This document shows, piece after piece, positions 43,893-52,487 of a stretch of 64,000 nt of DNA. How positions within the stretch are numbered: position 1 is the first letter of the stretch; each line of letters opens with the position of its first letter. Location of the stretch: NCBI RefSeq assembly GCF_000331245.1, contig NZ_ANFZ01000004.1, positions 100,345-164,344 on the forward strand, read 5' to 3'. The position numbers and the translations under genes are program-made. The notes beneath the pieces were generated by a model that saw nothing but the letters and a program-made list of their open reading frames with translations, did no database searches and had not been told where the DNA came from. Source of the DNA: Blastomonas sp. AAP53. GTDB taxonomy: Bacteria > Pseudomonadota > Alphaproteobacteria > Sphingomonadales > Sphingomonadaceae.

Positions 43893-45092
43893 TCAGATGA
43901 CGCCGACTTGCTTGCCTGCTGCCTCGAAGATGCCCAGGATCTGGGTGACCTGTTCGCTTGAATGCTCGGCGCACAGCGAGCAGCGCAGCAGCGTCATGCC
44001 CGCAGGGGTTGCCGGCGGACGGGCGAGGTTGACGTAGAGCCCGCGGTCGAGCAGCGCTTCCCACATCTGCGCGCCCTTGAGCATATCGGTCATGATCACC
44101 GCGATGATGCCGCTCTGCGCCTCGGGCGTACCAAGCTGGAAGCCCAGATCGCGCAGGCCCTGGTGCAGCCGCTTGCTGTTCTCCCAAAGGTGCGCGCGCT
44201 TGTTGCCGGCGTGCATCAGCTTGCGGATGCTGGTCGCGGCAGTGGCAACCACCGATGGCGGCAGGCTGGCGGTGAACACATAGGGGCGGCAGACGAGGCG
44301 CAGGACCTCGAACTTGGGATGGTTGGAGACGCAGAAGCCGCCGACGGTGCCCACCGACTTGCTGAACGTGCCGATGATGAAATCGACATCGTCCATAACG
44401 CCAGCCGCTTCCGCCACACCGCGTCCGTTCTCGCCGATGAAGCCCATCGAATGAGCCTCGTCGACCAGCACCATGGCGCCTGCGGCCTTGGAGATGGCGA
44501 CCATTTCCTTGAGCGGTGCAATGTCGCCGAGCATCGAATAGACGCCTTCGAGCACGACGAGCTTGCCCGCTTCCGGAGGAAGCCGCTTCAGCCGCTTTTC
44601 CAGCGCTTCGACATCATTGTGGCGGAAGGCGACGATCTGGGCATTGCCCAGCGCGCAGCCGTCATAGATCGAGGCATGGCTGTCGATATCGAGGATGATG
44701 TAATCCTCCTTGCCCGCCATGGTCGAGATGATGCCAAGGTTCGCCTGGTATCCGGTGGAAAAGACCATCGCATGGTCCATCCCGTAGAATTCCTTGAGCG
44801 CCTCTTCGCAATCGCGGTGCCCGGCATAGGTGCCGTTGAGTACGCGGCTGCCGGTGGTGCCCGATCCGAAATTGTCAAGCGCGGCCTTGCCGGCGTCGAG
44901 CACGTCCGGATCAAACGTCATGCCCATATAGTTGTAGGTGCCCAGCAGGATCGTTTCCTTGCCATTGCACATCGCCACGGTGGGCGATTTGACCGATTCC
45001 ATGACCAGCGCATAGGGATCGCGCACGCCGTGCGAGAGCAAGGCCTCGCGCTCGCCGATCAGGGCGTCGAACTTCGAAAACAGGTCGGTCAT
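43893..45092 (-). CDS. spt: Serine palmitoyltransferase
   Basis: 399 aa PLP-dependent alpha-oxoamine synthase, first step of sphingolipid synthesis (serine plus acyl thioester to 3-ketosphinganine). Closely matches the Sphingomonas enzyme: LLGTYNYMGMTFDPDV, GSGTTGSRVLNGTYAGH, VLEGVYSMLGDIAPLKEMV, LVDEAHSMGFIG and the Schiff-base Lys in GTFSKSVGTVGGF, then CRPYVFTASLPPSVVA and RPPATPAG. Located 57 bp downstream of the acp gene on the same strand, which supplies the acyl group. Confidence 0.95.
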   Translation of the reverse strand: MTDLFSKFDALIGEREALLSHGVRDPYALVMESVKSPTVAMCNGKETILLGTYNYMGMTFDPDVLDAGKAALDNFGSGTTGSRVLNGTYAGHRDCEEALKEFYGMDHAMVFSTGYQANLGIISTMAGKEDYIILDIDSHASIYDGCALGNAQIVAFRHNDVEALEKRLKRLPPEAGKLVVLEGVYSMLGDIAPLKEMVAISKAAGAMVLVDEAHSMGFIGENGRGVAEAAGVMDDVDFIIGTFSKSVGTVGGFCVSNHPKFEVLRLVCRPYVFTASLPPSVVATAATSIRKLMHAGNKRAHLWENSKRLHQGLRDLGFQLGTPEAQSGIIAVIMTDMLKGAQMWEALLDRGLYVNLARPPATPAGMTLLRCSLCAEHSSEQVTQILGIFEAAGKQVGVI

Positions 45093-45149
45093 GGGGTCAT
45101 TCTCTGATGGGGGAGGCCAGGATAGGAAGCGGCAATCTGCCAGATGGGG

Positions 45150-45389
45150 TCAGGCGGTGAGTTTTTCCACCGCTGCGACCAGCTGGCCGACAGTTTCGAT
45201 CTCGGCCTGCATGTTCATGGTGATGATGATGTCGAATTCGTCCTCGATCGCCGCGACGAAATCCATCACCGTCAGGCTGTCCCATTCCAGATCGGACGCG
45301 AAGGTGGTGCTGTCGGTCAGTTCGACGCCCTTCTTGTTGAAAGGTTCGATCTGCGCTGCAATGCGATCATAAGTGGCTGTGTCGGTCAT
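45150..45389 (-). CDS. Acyl carrier protein for sphingolipid synthesis
   Basis: 79 aa. The phosphopantetheine site is Ser in DLEWDSLTVMDFVAAIEDEF (DSL motif, about residue 38). Next gene is serine palmitoyltransferase; this acp-spt pair is conserved in sphingolipid-producing alphaproteobacteria (for example Caulobacter), where the ACP presents the acyl chain to SPT. It differs from the housekeeping AcpP, which is encoded elsewhere. Confidence 0.9.
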   Translation of the reverse strand: MTDTATYDRIAAQIEPFNKKGVELTDSTTFASDLEWDSLTVMDFVAAIEDEFDIIITMNMQAEIETVGQLVAAVEKLTA

Positions 45390-45520
45390 GCGGTTCTTTC
45401 ATCCATGTCTGGGCCCCGCCATGCCGGGGGAATGCGGCAACATAGCGGCAGCTTGTTGCAGGCAGAAGGGCAGTGCAGCGTCGCTTGTCAAGCGCGGTGC
45501 TGCTATGTCATCAATCTGTC

Positions 45521-46129
45521 ATGGGGGAGGGTGTCATAGAAGATCGAGTCGAAACGCCGCGCAAAGCGATTGCCACCCCGTGGCCGCAGACACCGCACAC
45601 GTTTTCGCCGCACGCGATCCACCTGATCCGCACATCGGTGCAGACCAACCTCGCGCTCAGCCAGATGGCTGACCAGAAGGCCAGCATCCTCATGGGCGCG
45701 ACCTTCGTCGTTTTCACCATTTCGGTGGGCCAGGCGCGCAGCGGCAATTTCACGCTGCCGCTGATCGTGCTCGCGCTGTTCGCCTTTCTGTCGGCGATGT
45801 GTGCGGTCTTCGCCATCCTGCCCTCTGTGCGCGGCGCGCCCAGACCCAGCGGCCAGGTGCCGGGCGGATCGAGCAATTTCATGTTCTTCGGCAATTTCTC
45901 GGCGATGGCGGAAGATGATTTCGCCGATCTGGTGATCGACCAGTTGCACACGGACGAGACGATCTTTCGCACCATGCTGCGCGATGTCCATCAGAACGGC
46001 ATGGTGCTGCAGCACAAGAAATACCGCTATCTGGGGCACGCCTATCGCATCTTCCTGATCGGCCTGACGCTGACCTTCGCACTGTTCATCGTGGAAATGG
46101 CGCTGGGCCGGTCGCTGCTTACGCTTTGA
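45521..46129 (+). CDS. Pycsar effector-like (DUF5706) membrane protein
   Basis: 202 aa. The N-terminal motif HAIHLIRTSVQTNLALSQMADQKASILMGATFVVFTISVGQ followed by a second helix (LPLIVLALFAFLSAMCAVFAIL) and a last one near the C-terminus (IFLIGLTLTFALFIVEMALG) matches the transmembrane effector domain of Pycsar systems. In true Pycsar loci a nucleotide cyclase precedes the effector; none is seen here. The gene lies within the sphingolipid cluster on the other strand and overlaps the cerR-like gene by 11 bp. Role unknown. Confidence 0.68.
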   Translation: MGEGVIEDRVETPRKAIATPWPQTPHTFSPHAIHLIRTSVQTNLALSQMADQKASILMGATFVVFTISVGQARSGNFTLPLIVLALFAFLSAMCAVFAILPSVRGAPRPSGQVPGGSSNFMFFGNFSAMAEDDFADLVIDQLHTDETIFRTMLRDVHQNGMVLQHKKYRYLGHAYRIFLIGLTLTFALFIVEMALGRSLLTL

Positions 46130-47033
46130 GCCAGCCTTTGGCGCGGTACCAGCGCGCGGTTTCTGCCAGCCCCTTGCGCGTCGCGATTTCGGGCTCCCAC
46201 AGTGCGCGCGGCGGACGGCGCAGCGGATCGGCCGTCCAGTCGCTGTGTGCGATGTAGCGGGCGCGGTCGGGGGTCAGCTTGGCCTTCCTGCCGCGCAGCA
46301 TCCGGTCGGCCCGCGCCGCCAGATGCAACGCGAGCTCCGGCGTGCGCATCGTGCGGACCTGACGGCCCACCGCACCCCCCAGCGCGTCGGCGAATTCGGC
46401 GTGGCTCCATCCGCGCAACGTGCCGTCGTCGACCTCGTAGATCGCATGCCCATCCCCTGCGCCTGCTGCCAGCTGCACCAGCAGCCGCGCCAGATCGGCG
46501 ACATGCACCACCGACATGCGCCCGCCCGGCGGTAGCATCACCAGCCCGCGCGATGCCATGCGAAACAAATCGAGCATTTCAGTGTCGCCAGGGCCATAGA
46601 CGGCGGGCGGGCGAACCATGGTCCATTCGCGATCCGATGCCGCCACCTGCGCTTCGGCCTCGGCTTTCGACCAGCAATAGTTCGACAGACCCGGTTCGCG
46701 CGCAGCCAGCGAGGATACGTGGACGAATCGCGCCACACCTGCGCGCGCCGCCGCCGTCAGCATGTTCTGCGTGCCGGTGATGTTGCCCGCAATGAATCCT
46801 GCGCGGTCGGGCGCATTGACCACGCCTGCAATGTGCAGCACGCAATCGGCGCCCGCGCACAGCCGTTCGAGGCTGGCGACGTCATCGAGCGTCCCGTCGA
46901 TCCACATGACCCCATCGCGCACCGGCTGCGGCTTGCGGGTCAGCGCGCGCACCTGATGGCCCCTGGCGAGAGCCGCATCGATGGTTGCGCCGCCGACAAA
47001 CCCGGTGCCGCCGGTCATCGCGATCACGGTCAC
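46119..47033 (-). CDS. NAD-dependent epimerase/reductase, probable ceramide (3-ketosphinganine) reductase
   Basis: 304 aa extended short-chain dehydrogenase. NAD motif MTGGTGFVGGATIDAAL, catalytic YxxxK in NYCWSKAEAEAQV and VRPPAVYGPGD. Its place next to acp-spt corresponds to CerR of Caulobacter, which reduces the 3-keto group after N-acylation (family knowledge), so the same job is likely here. Start overlaps the proB stop by 4 bp, so it is transcribed with proB. Confidence 0.8.
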   Translation of the reverse strand: MTVIAMTGGTGFVGGATIDAALARGHQVRALTRKPQPVRDGVMWIDGTLDDVASLERLCAGADCVLHIAGVVNAPDRAGFIAGNITGTQNMLTAAARAGVARFVHVSSLAAREPGLSNYCWSKAEAEAQVAASDREWTMVRPPAVYGPGDTEMLDLFRMASRGLVMLPPGGRMSVVHVADLARLLVQLAAGAGDGHAIYEVDDGTLRGWSHAEFADALGGAVGRQVRTMRTPELALHLAARADRMLRGRKAKLTPDRARYIAHSDWTADPLRRPPRALWEPEIATRKGLAETARWYRAKGWLKA

Positions 47034-48157
47034 AGCAGCACCATCTGGTCGCGATGGACCAGCGCGCTGCGCGGCGCATGGCCCAGCACGTCCGCAATCG
47101 CATCGCTGCGCAGGCCGGTGATCCGCCCGGCGTCCGTGGAATCATATTCGGCAAGTCCGCGCGCGATCGTCTCGCCGCTGGCGGTCACCACTTCGACCAC
47201 ATCGCCGCGGGCAAACCGGCCCTCAATGGCCGTCGCGCCGGCGGCCAGCAGGCTCGACCCCTTGGCAAGCGCGGCGGCAGCGCCCGCGTCCACGAAGATC
47301 CGCCCGCGCGCGGTCATCCGCCCGGCCAGCCACAATTTGCGGCCCTTGCCCTGCTTGCCAGCGATGAACACCGTGCAGCGTCCGCCATTGGCCAGCCGCG
47401 CGAGCGGGTGATCGTGGGTGCCATTGGCGATGGCGAGGTGCGCCCCTGCGCTGGTCGCGATTCGTGCCGCCTCCAGCTTGGACAGCATCCCGCCCGACCC
47501 CATGCCGGAAGCGGAGCCGCCATCAGCCATGGCGCGGATGCGCGCGTCAATGCGCGCGACGTTCTCCACCAGCTTGGCGTCTGGATTGTTCTTGGGGTTG
47601 GCGGTGAACAGGCCGTCGATATCGGAGAGCAGCAAGACGCCGCCCGCGCCCGCTGCCTGCGCGATTCGTGCCGCCAGCCGGTCGTTGTCGCCGAAGCGGA
47701 TTTCCTCGGTCGCGACCGAATCATTTTCGTTGATCACGGGAACGACATCGAGCGCTATCAGACGCCGCAGCGTCGCCGAGGCGTTGAGGAAGCGCCTGCG
47801 GTCTTCCAGATCGTCGAGCGTCACCAGCATCTGGGCAGCGGTGATGGCATGCCCGCCCAGCAGCTCGGCCCAGCACTGGCTGAGCGCGATCTGGCCGGTG
47901 GCGGCGGCGGCCTGCGCGTCTTCCAGGCTGGCGCGGCCGCCCTTGGGCAGCCCGAGCCTGCGTGCACCCAGCGCGATTGCGCCTGATGAGACGATCACGA
48001 TCCGCTGGCCGTCTGCAATCCGTGCGGCGATATCCGCGACCAGCGACGCCAGCCAGTCGCGCCGCACCGTGCCATCTGGCGCCACCAGCAGCGCCGAGCC
48101 AACCTTCACCACCAGCACGGGGCAGCGTGCAGGGGCGAGAGGGGAGGTCATTGGCAT
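47030..48157 (-). CDS. proB: Glutamate 5-kinase
   Basis: 375 aa, catalyses the first step of proline synthesis. Amino-acid-kinase domain with VVKVGSALLV, IVIVSSGAIALGARRLG, VVPVINENDSVA and LLLSDIDGLFTANP; C-terminal PUA domain (GRIFVDAGAAAALAKGSSLLAAGA ...). Downstream of obgE after 174 bp containing a palindromic repeat, and upstream of the cerR-like gene (4 bp overlap). Confidence 0.94.
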   Translation of the reverse strand: MPMTSPLAPARCPVLVVKVGSALLVAPDGTVRRDWLASLVADIAARIADGQRIVIVSSGAIALGARRLGLPKGGRASLEDAQAAAATGQIALSQCWAELLGGHAITAAQMLVTLDDLEDRRRFLNASATLRRLIALDVVPVINENDSVATEEIRFGDNDRLAARIAQAAGAGGVLLLSDIDGLFTANPKNNPDAKLVENVARIDARIRAMADGGSASGMGSGGMLSKLEAARIATSAGAHLAIANGTHDHPLARLANGGRCTVFIAGKQGKGRKLWLAGRMTARGRIFVDAGAAAALAKGSSLLAAGATAIEGRFARGDVVEVVTASGETIARGLAEYDSTDAGRITGLRSDAIADVLGHAPRSALVHRDQMVLL

Positions 48158-48222
48158 ATTCGCGTCCTTGATATGCCTTCAGCAATGACCTCGATCAGCA
48201 TGGCCTGACCACCTCTTACGAG

Positions 48223-48289
48223 TTCCCGAGCGAAGTCGAGGGACGTGTGCTCGAACGGTTGCGAATACGTCCCTCGACTTCGCTCGGGA
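48223..48289. repeat. REP-like palindromic repeat, copy 1 (obgE-proB intergenic)
   Basis: Two inverted copies of the core TCCCGAGCGAAGTCGAGGGA: 48224-48243, followed by CGT, and its reverse complement (ACGTCCCTCGACTTCGCTCGGGA, 48267-48289), with about 20 bp between. The loop contains AACGGTTGCG, also present in the tolB copy. The same unit occurs at 51338-51469, 54831-54918 and 59398-59454, so this is a dispersed palindromic element. Confidence 0.8.
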
Positions 48290-48331
48290 CAAACGGAAAT
48301 AGGAGCGAACTACCTTGGGTTTATGCCTCAC

Positions 48332-49390
48332 TCAAACCGGTGACCAGGTCCCCGGTTCAACGTCCGCATTCGGGTCCACGCCCTCGGGCCTTTCGGTCGC
48401 GGTATCGTGCGGCATGTATTCGAGAAGCGCGTCGAACAGGTCCGATATGCCCGCGCCGGTGGCGCCGGAGACGGGGAAGACGCGGTCTGCCCCGGCAGCG
48501 ATCAGTTCGTCTGCGAAGTGCTTCATCAACTCGTCGTCGAGCAGATCGCCCTTGTTCAGCGCGACCAGCTTGATCTTCTCGTCCAGGCCCGCGCCGTAGT
48601 TTTCCAGCTCGCCATCCACGACGCGCATCGCCTCGACCGGATCGTCGCCATTGGCGTCGATCAGATGAATGAGCACGCGGCAGCGTTCGATATGGCCCAG
48701 GAACCGGTCGCCGATGCCTGCACCCTCTGCTGCGCCCTCGATCAGGCCGGGTATGTCGGCTAGCACGAACTCGCGGTTGCGGTGTTGCACGACGCCCAGC
48801 TGCGGACGCAGCGTGGTGAACGGATAATCGCCGACCTTCGCCTGCGTGTTGGTCACCTGGTTGATGAAGGTCGATTTGCCCGCGTTGGGCAGGCCGACGA
48901 GCCCTGCATCTGCCATCAGCTTCAAACGCAGCCAGACATACATCTCGCGGCTGGGGTAGCCGGGGCCATGCTGTCGCGGCGCGCGATTGGTGCTGCTGGA
49001 ATAGCTGAGGTTGCCGCGACCGCCATCGCCGCCGCGCAGCAGCATGATGCGCTGGCCGGCATGGGTGAAGTCGGCGAGCACCTCTTCCTTGTCATCGCTC
49101 AGGATCTGGGTGCCCACCGGCACCTTGATCACCAGATCGTCGCCGCCTGCGCCGGTGCGGTTGCGGCCCATGCCGCCATTGCCGCGCTTGGCCTTGAAAT
49201 GCTGGGTGTAGCGAAAGTCGATCAGCGTGTTGAGACCGCTGATCGCTTCGAAGATGATGTCGCCGCCCTTGCCGCCGTTGCCGCCGTCGGGGCCGCCGTA
49301 TTCGGCATATTTTTCACGGCGGAAGGACACAGCGCCCTGTCCGCCCGCACCGGAACGTATGAAAATTTTGGCTTGATCGAGAAAATGCAT
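48332..49390 (-). CDS. obgE: GTPase ObgE/CgtA
   Basis: 352 aa essential GTPase for 50S ribosome assembly and stress signalling. N-terminal glycine-rich Obg fold (SGAGGQGAVSFRREKYAEYGGPDGGNGGKGGDIIF, RGNGGMGRNRTGAGGDDLVIKVPVGT) followed by the G domain: G1 GLPNAGKSTFIN, G2/G3 YPFTTLRPQLG and ADIPGLIEGA, G4 NKGD. The C-terminus is short and acidic. Minus-strand operon with proB downstream. Confidence 0.95.
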   Translation of the reverse strand: MHFLDQAKIFIRSGAGGQGAVSFRREKYAEYGGPDGGNGGKGGDIIFEAISGLNTLIDFRYTQHFKAKRGNGGMGRNRTGAGGDDLVIKVPVGTQILSDDKEEVLADFTHAGQRIMLLRGGDGGRGNLSYSSSTNRAPRQHGPGYPSREMYVWLRLKLMADAGLVGLPNAGKSTFINQVTNTQAKVGDYPFTTLRPQLGVVQHRNREFVLADIPGLIEGAAEGAGIGDRFLGHIERCRVLIHLIDANGDDPVEAMRVVDGELENYGAGLDEKIKLVALNKGDLLDDELMKHFADELIAAGADRVFPVSGATGAGISDLFDALLEYMPHDTATERPEGVDPNADVEPGTWSPV

Positions 49391-49539
49391 GGCCGCGCCC
49401 CTAACGGAAAGTCGCAGGAAACACCAGTGCCAGCGACAGATTGGGTGCTGGGCATGCGTCAGGGCGGTACAGCCGGGCTGCGCAAATTGCGCGCGCCCCC
49501 TTGCCTGCGGCCCGCGAAATACGATATTCCGGTGTATCT

Positions 49540-49944
49540 ATGAACACTGCGACCCCAGCTTTTGCGCCCTCACGGCGCCTCCATGCCGCTGCGACAGGAC
49601 GCGCGCCTGCGCCTGTCCATGCCGGGCCAGACCGTGAGGACCAGGGCCCCCCCGATATCGGGATTGCGGTCAAGACCCGCGCCAAGTCGAAAAAGCCCAG
49701 CCAATACAAGGTGCTGATGCTGAACGACGATTACACGCCGATGGAGTTCGTCGTGCTGGTGCTCAAGCGGTTCTTCAGCATGAACATGGATGAGGCGACC
49801 CGCGTGATGCTCCATGTCCACCAGAAGGGCGTCGGCGTGTGCGGCATCTTCACCTATGAGGTCGCCGAGACCAAGGTGAACCAGGTGATGGACTTCGCCC
49901 GCGAAAACCAGCATCCGCTGCAGTGCACGCTCGAGAAGGTTTGA
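49540..49944 (+). CDS. clpS: ATP-dependent Clp protease adaptor ClpS
   Basis: 134 aa N-recognin adaptor delivering N-degron substrates to ClpAP. The folded core starts at [62 protein letters not shown] and includes the N-degron pocket residues ([10 protein letters not shown]). About 50 residues of a Pro/Ala-rich N-terminal extension precede it. clpA is not adjacent; murA follows by 56 bp. Confidence 0.92.
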   Translation: MNTATPAFAPSRRLHAAATGRAPAPVHAGPDREDQGPPDIGIAVKTRAKSKKPSQYKVLMLNDDYTPMEFVVLVLKRFFSMNMDEATRVMLHVHQKGVGVCGIFTYEVAETKVNQVMDFARENQHPLQCTLEKV

Positions 49945-50000
49945 TACCGCCAGCGTTGCCGCCCTCTTGCACGGCCCGCCGCAGGCGTTAAACAGCGGCG

Positions 50001-51284
50001 ATGGACAAGATCATCATTCGCGGCGGCAAGTCGCTTTCCGGCCGTATCCCCATCTCTGGTGCCAAGAACAGCGCGCTGACGCTGCTGCCGTGCGCGCTGC
50101 TCACCGATGAGCCGCTGACGCTGCGCAACCTGCCGCGCCTCGCCGATGTCGACAGCTTTGGCCATCTGCTCAACCAGCTCGGCGTCTCGACGATGATCGA
50201 AGGCGCGCGGCCCGAGGATTTCGGCCGCGTGATGACGCTGCGCGCGGGCCGGGTCACTGCGACGGTCGCGCCTTACGATATCGTCCGCAAGATGCGCGCC
50301 TCTATCCTGGTGCTGGGTCCGCTGCTGGCGCGCGCTGGTGAGGCGACGGTGTCGCTGCCTGGCGGCTGCGCCATCGGCAATCGCCCGATCGACCTGCATT
50401 TGAAGGCGCTGGAGGCTCTGGGCGCCGAGATCGAGATTACCGCAGGCTATGTCACCGCCCGCGCGCCCAAAGGCGGATTGCCCGGCGGCGACTTCGGCTT
50501 TCCCGTGGTGTCGGTGGGTGCGACCGAGAACGCGCTGATGGCTGCCGTGCTCGCCAAGGGCACGTCGACGCTGCGCAACGCCGCGCGCGAGCCCGAGATC
50601 GTCGATCTGTGCAACCTGCTGGTGGCCATGGGCGCGCACATCGAAGGTATCGGCCAATCGACATTGGTCATCCATGGCAAGGACCGGCTGCACGGCGCGA
50701 CCTATCGCGTGATGGCCGATCGGATCGAGGCGGGCAGCTATGCCTGCGCGGCGGCAATCACCGGCAGTCCGCTCGACCTCATCGGTGCAAAGCTCGACGA
50801 GATGGAAGCCACCGTCGCTGCGCTCCGCCAGGCGGGCGTGCAGGTCGACGAGATCGCCGATGGCATCGCGGTGCGGCCCAACGGCACGTTGAATGCGGTC
50901 ACGCTGTCGACCGCGCCTTTCCCGGGCTTTGCCACCGACATGCAGGCGCAGTTCATGGCGATGCTGTGCATGGCGCAGGGCGCGAGCGTGCTGACCGAGA
51001 CCATCTTCGAGAACCGTTACATGCACGTGCCCGAGTTGAACCGCATGGGCGCGCATATCGAGGTCAAGGGCCGTACGGCGGTGGTCCATGGCGTGAACCG
51101 CATGGTCGGCGCGCCGGTGATGGCCACCGACCTTCGCGCCTCGATGAGCCTGATCATCGCTGGCCTCGCTGCCGAGGGCGAGACCGAAGTCAGCCGCATC
51201 TATCACCTTGATCGCGGCTACGAGCGGCTTGAGGAAAAGCTCCAGGCCGTGGGCGCGGATATCGAGCGCGTCGGCGGGGATTGA
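50001..51284 (+). CDS. murA: UDP-N-acetylglucosamine 1-carboxyvinyltransferase
   Basis: 427 aa, first committed step of peptidoglycan synthesis (enolpyruvyl transfer to UDP-GlcNAc). Begins [30 protein letters not shown]; the catalytic Cys is in [23 protein letters not shown]-x-x-R and the C-terminal [11 protein letters not shown] are normal. Cys, rather than Asp, at the active site is the form that fosfomycin attacks. Confidence 0.96.
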   Translation: MDKIIIRGGKSLSGRIPISGAKNSALTLLPCALLTDEPLTLRNLPRLADVDSFGHLLNQLGVSTMIEGARPEDFGRVMTLRAGRVTATVAPYDIVRKMRASILVLGPLLARAGEATVSLPGGCAIGNRPIDLHLKALEALGAEIEITAGYVTARAPKGGLPGGDFGFPVVSVGATENALMAAVLAKGTSTLRNAAREPEIVDLCNLLVAMGAHIEGIGQSTLVIHGKDRLHGATYRVMADRIEAGSYACAAAITGSPLDLIGAKLDEMEATVAALRQAGVQVDEIADGIAVRPNGTLNAVTLSTAPFPGFATDMQAQFMAMLCMAQGASVLTETIFENRYMHVPELNRMGAHIEVKGRTAVVHGVNRMVGAPVMATDLRASMSLIIAGLAAEGETEVSRIYHLDRGYERLEEKLQAVGADIERVGGD

Positions 51285-51337
51285 GCGTCGATCTCGTTTT
51301 ACGGCGAGTGCGGGTGTTTGGATCACCCTTTGAGCAT

Positions 51338-51469
51338 ACGTCCCTCGACTTCGCTCGGGAGAGACGGTGAGAGGGCAGTGAGCCCGCATTTCACGGGCCA
51401 CAAATATGTGCGAAGCATAACGCGGCGTCGTCCTAGCCTCCCGAGTTCCCGAGCAAAGTCGAGGGACGT
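51338..51469. repeat. REP-like palindromic repeat, copy 2
   Basis: Inverted pair: ACGTCCCTCGACTTCGCTCGGGA (51338-51360) and TCCCGAGCAAAGTCGAGGGACGT (51447-51469, one base differs). They lie in the 229 bp gap after murA, which has no ORF. Same element as at 48223, 54831 and 59398. Confidence 0.78.
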
Positions 51470-51513
51470 TACGTGTCACCCCAGCGTAATGCTGTGCGCG
51501 CACTAAAGGACGG

Positions 51514-51801
51514 CTAATCCGAGTTTGCGGAGCTTTTGGTGCTAGTCGCGGACATGCCCTCCACCAGATCACGCACCAGCCACAGCCGGATCGCGCTCGC
51601 CAGATTGGGCGGATCATCCGCCTCGATTCGCTCGACATCGATGCGCGCCACCAGTGCGTTCAGCGGCAGCGCGCGTGTCTCCGCCGCCGCCTTGAGCAGA
51701 TCCCAGAACAAGGGCTCCAGGCTGATCGAGGTCAGGTGCCCGGCAATCTGGATGCTGCGTTTGACCGGGCCGCGGTAGAGGTCGTCGGGGGCAAAGGTCA
51801 T
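51514..51801 (-). CDS. Ribbon-helix-helix domain protein (RHH_4 type)
   Basis: 95 aa. Core RSIQIAGHLTSISLEPLFWDLLKAAAETRALPLNALVARIDVERIE is the alphaproteobacterial RHH_4 pattern: one ribbon-helix-helix DNA-binding unit extended by two helices. It follows the DUF1801 gene with a 4 bp overlap, so the two are coupled. No regulator target can be seen. Confidence 0.8.
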   Translation of the reverse strand: MTFAPDDLYRGPVKRSIQIAGHLTSISLEPLFWDLLKAAAETRALPLNALVARIDVERIEADDPPNLASAIRLWLVRDLVEGMSATSTKSSANSD

Positions 51802-52244
51802 GCAGGCGGGTAGAGCCGGTTCATTTCCGCCAGATCGTGGCCGATCAGCTCTTCCAGCACGCCCATGTCGATCTGGCCCAGTTTCGTCACATGCAGGCAG
51901 GTCTTCTCCATCTTGTGCTTGCCAAGCCTCGCCAGCAGCGCGTCACGCCGAGCGGCAACCGCTTCATCATCATAGCCCGCCATCAGGTAGATGCTGTGCT
52001 TGCCCTTGCGCGGGGAAAAGCTGGCCCGCGCCCAAGTCCCGGTCCGCCCGCTGGGATACGCATAGTCATAGCTGCCAAAACCGATGATGCTCGGCCCCCA
52101 CAATTTGCCCGGCTCACCGGTGACGCGCTGGTACAGGTCCAGCAACTGCTTCGCCTCGGTCCGCCGCTGTTCGGGCTCGAGACCCGCGATATGGCTCTCG
52201 ACATCGGCATCGGTTGCCGTGGTTGTGTTGCCAGCATCCGCCAT
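51798..52244 (-). CDS. DUF1801 domain protein
   Basis: 148 aa, YdhG/DUF1801 family. Pattern LWGPSIIGFGSYDYAYPSGRTGTWARASFSPRKGKHSIYLMAGYDDE is the family core; the N-terminal helix (ESHIAGLEPEQRRTEAKQLLDLYQRVTGE) also matches. Function unknown; some relatives bind iron-sulphur or nucleotides but evidence is thin. Translation coupled to the RHH gene. Confidence 0.8.
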   Translation of the reverse strand: MADAGNTTTATDADVESHIAGLEPEQRRTEAKQLLDLYQRVTGEPGKLWGPSIIGFGSYDYAYPSGRTGTWARASFSPRKGKHSIYLMAGYDDEAVAARRDALLARLGKHKMEKTCLHVTKLGQIDMGVLEELIGHDLAEMNRLYPPA

Positions 52245-52281
52245 CTTGCATCCCCCATGATCAAGGCCTAAAGGCTAGCAC

Positions 52282-52402
52282 GTCTGATGGGGAGTAGCCA
52301 ACCGGTGCGATGCGCCGGTCCGCGCGTCAACACACTTGGCCGAGAGGCCATGGTGCGCGGGTTTCCGGAGCTGTTGAGCCCCGGTTTCCGGCAAGACCGA
52401 TG
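52282..52402 (+). promoter_or_regulatory. yybP-ykoY (manganese) riboswitch
   Basis: Conserved segments of the family are all present in the right order: GGGGAGTAGC (52289-52298), a hairpin ACCGGTGC/GCGCCGGT (about 52301-52319), GCGTCAACACAC (52324-52335), a hairpin TGGCC-GAGA-GGCCA, and the closing CGGCAAGACC (52389-52398). This class senses Mn2+ and turns on exporters. The downstream gene is a TMEM165/GDT1-type exporter, the expected target. A possible expression platform follows (52423-52471). Confidence 0.85.
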
Positions 52403-52422
52403 ACACCTGATCCCTTTTGCCT

Positions 52423-52471
52423 GGCCGGGCAGGGGTGAACGGTGCCATTGTGTTTTGCCCTCTGCCCGGCC
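52423..52471 (+). promoter_or_regulatory. Expression-platform hairpin of the Mn riboswitch
   Basis: GGCCGGGCAG (52423-52432) pairs with CTGCCCGGCC (52462-52471), leaving a 29-base loop; the stem ends 16 bp before the ATG at 52488, close to the ribosome-binding region (CCGGAA). No T-run follows it, so control of translation start is more likely than termination. Confidence 0.5.
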
Positions 52472-52487
52472 CCGGAAATCGTGTTCC

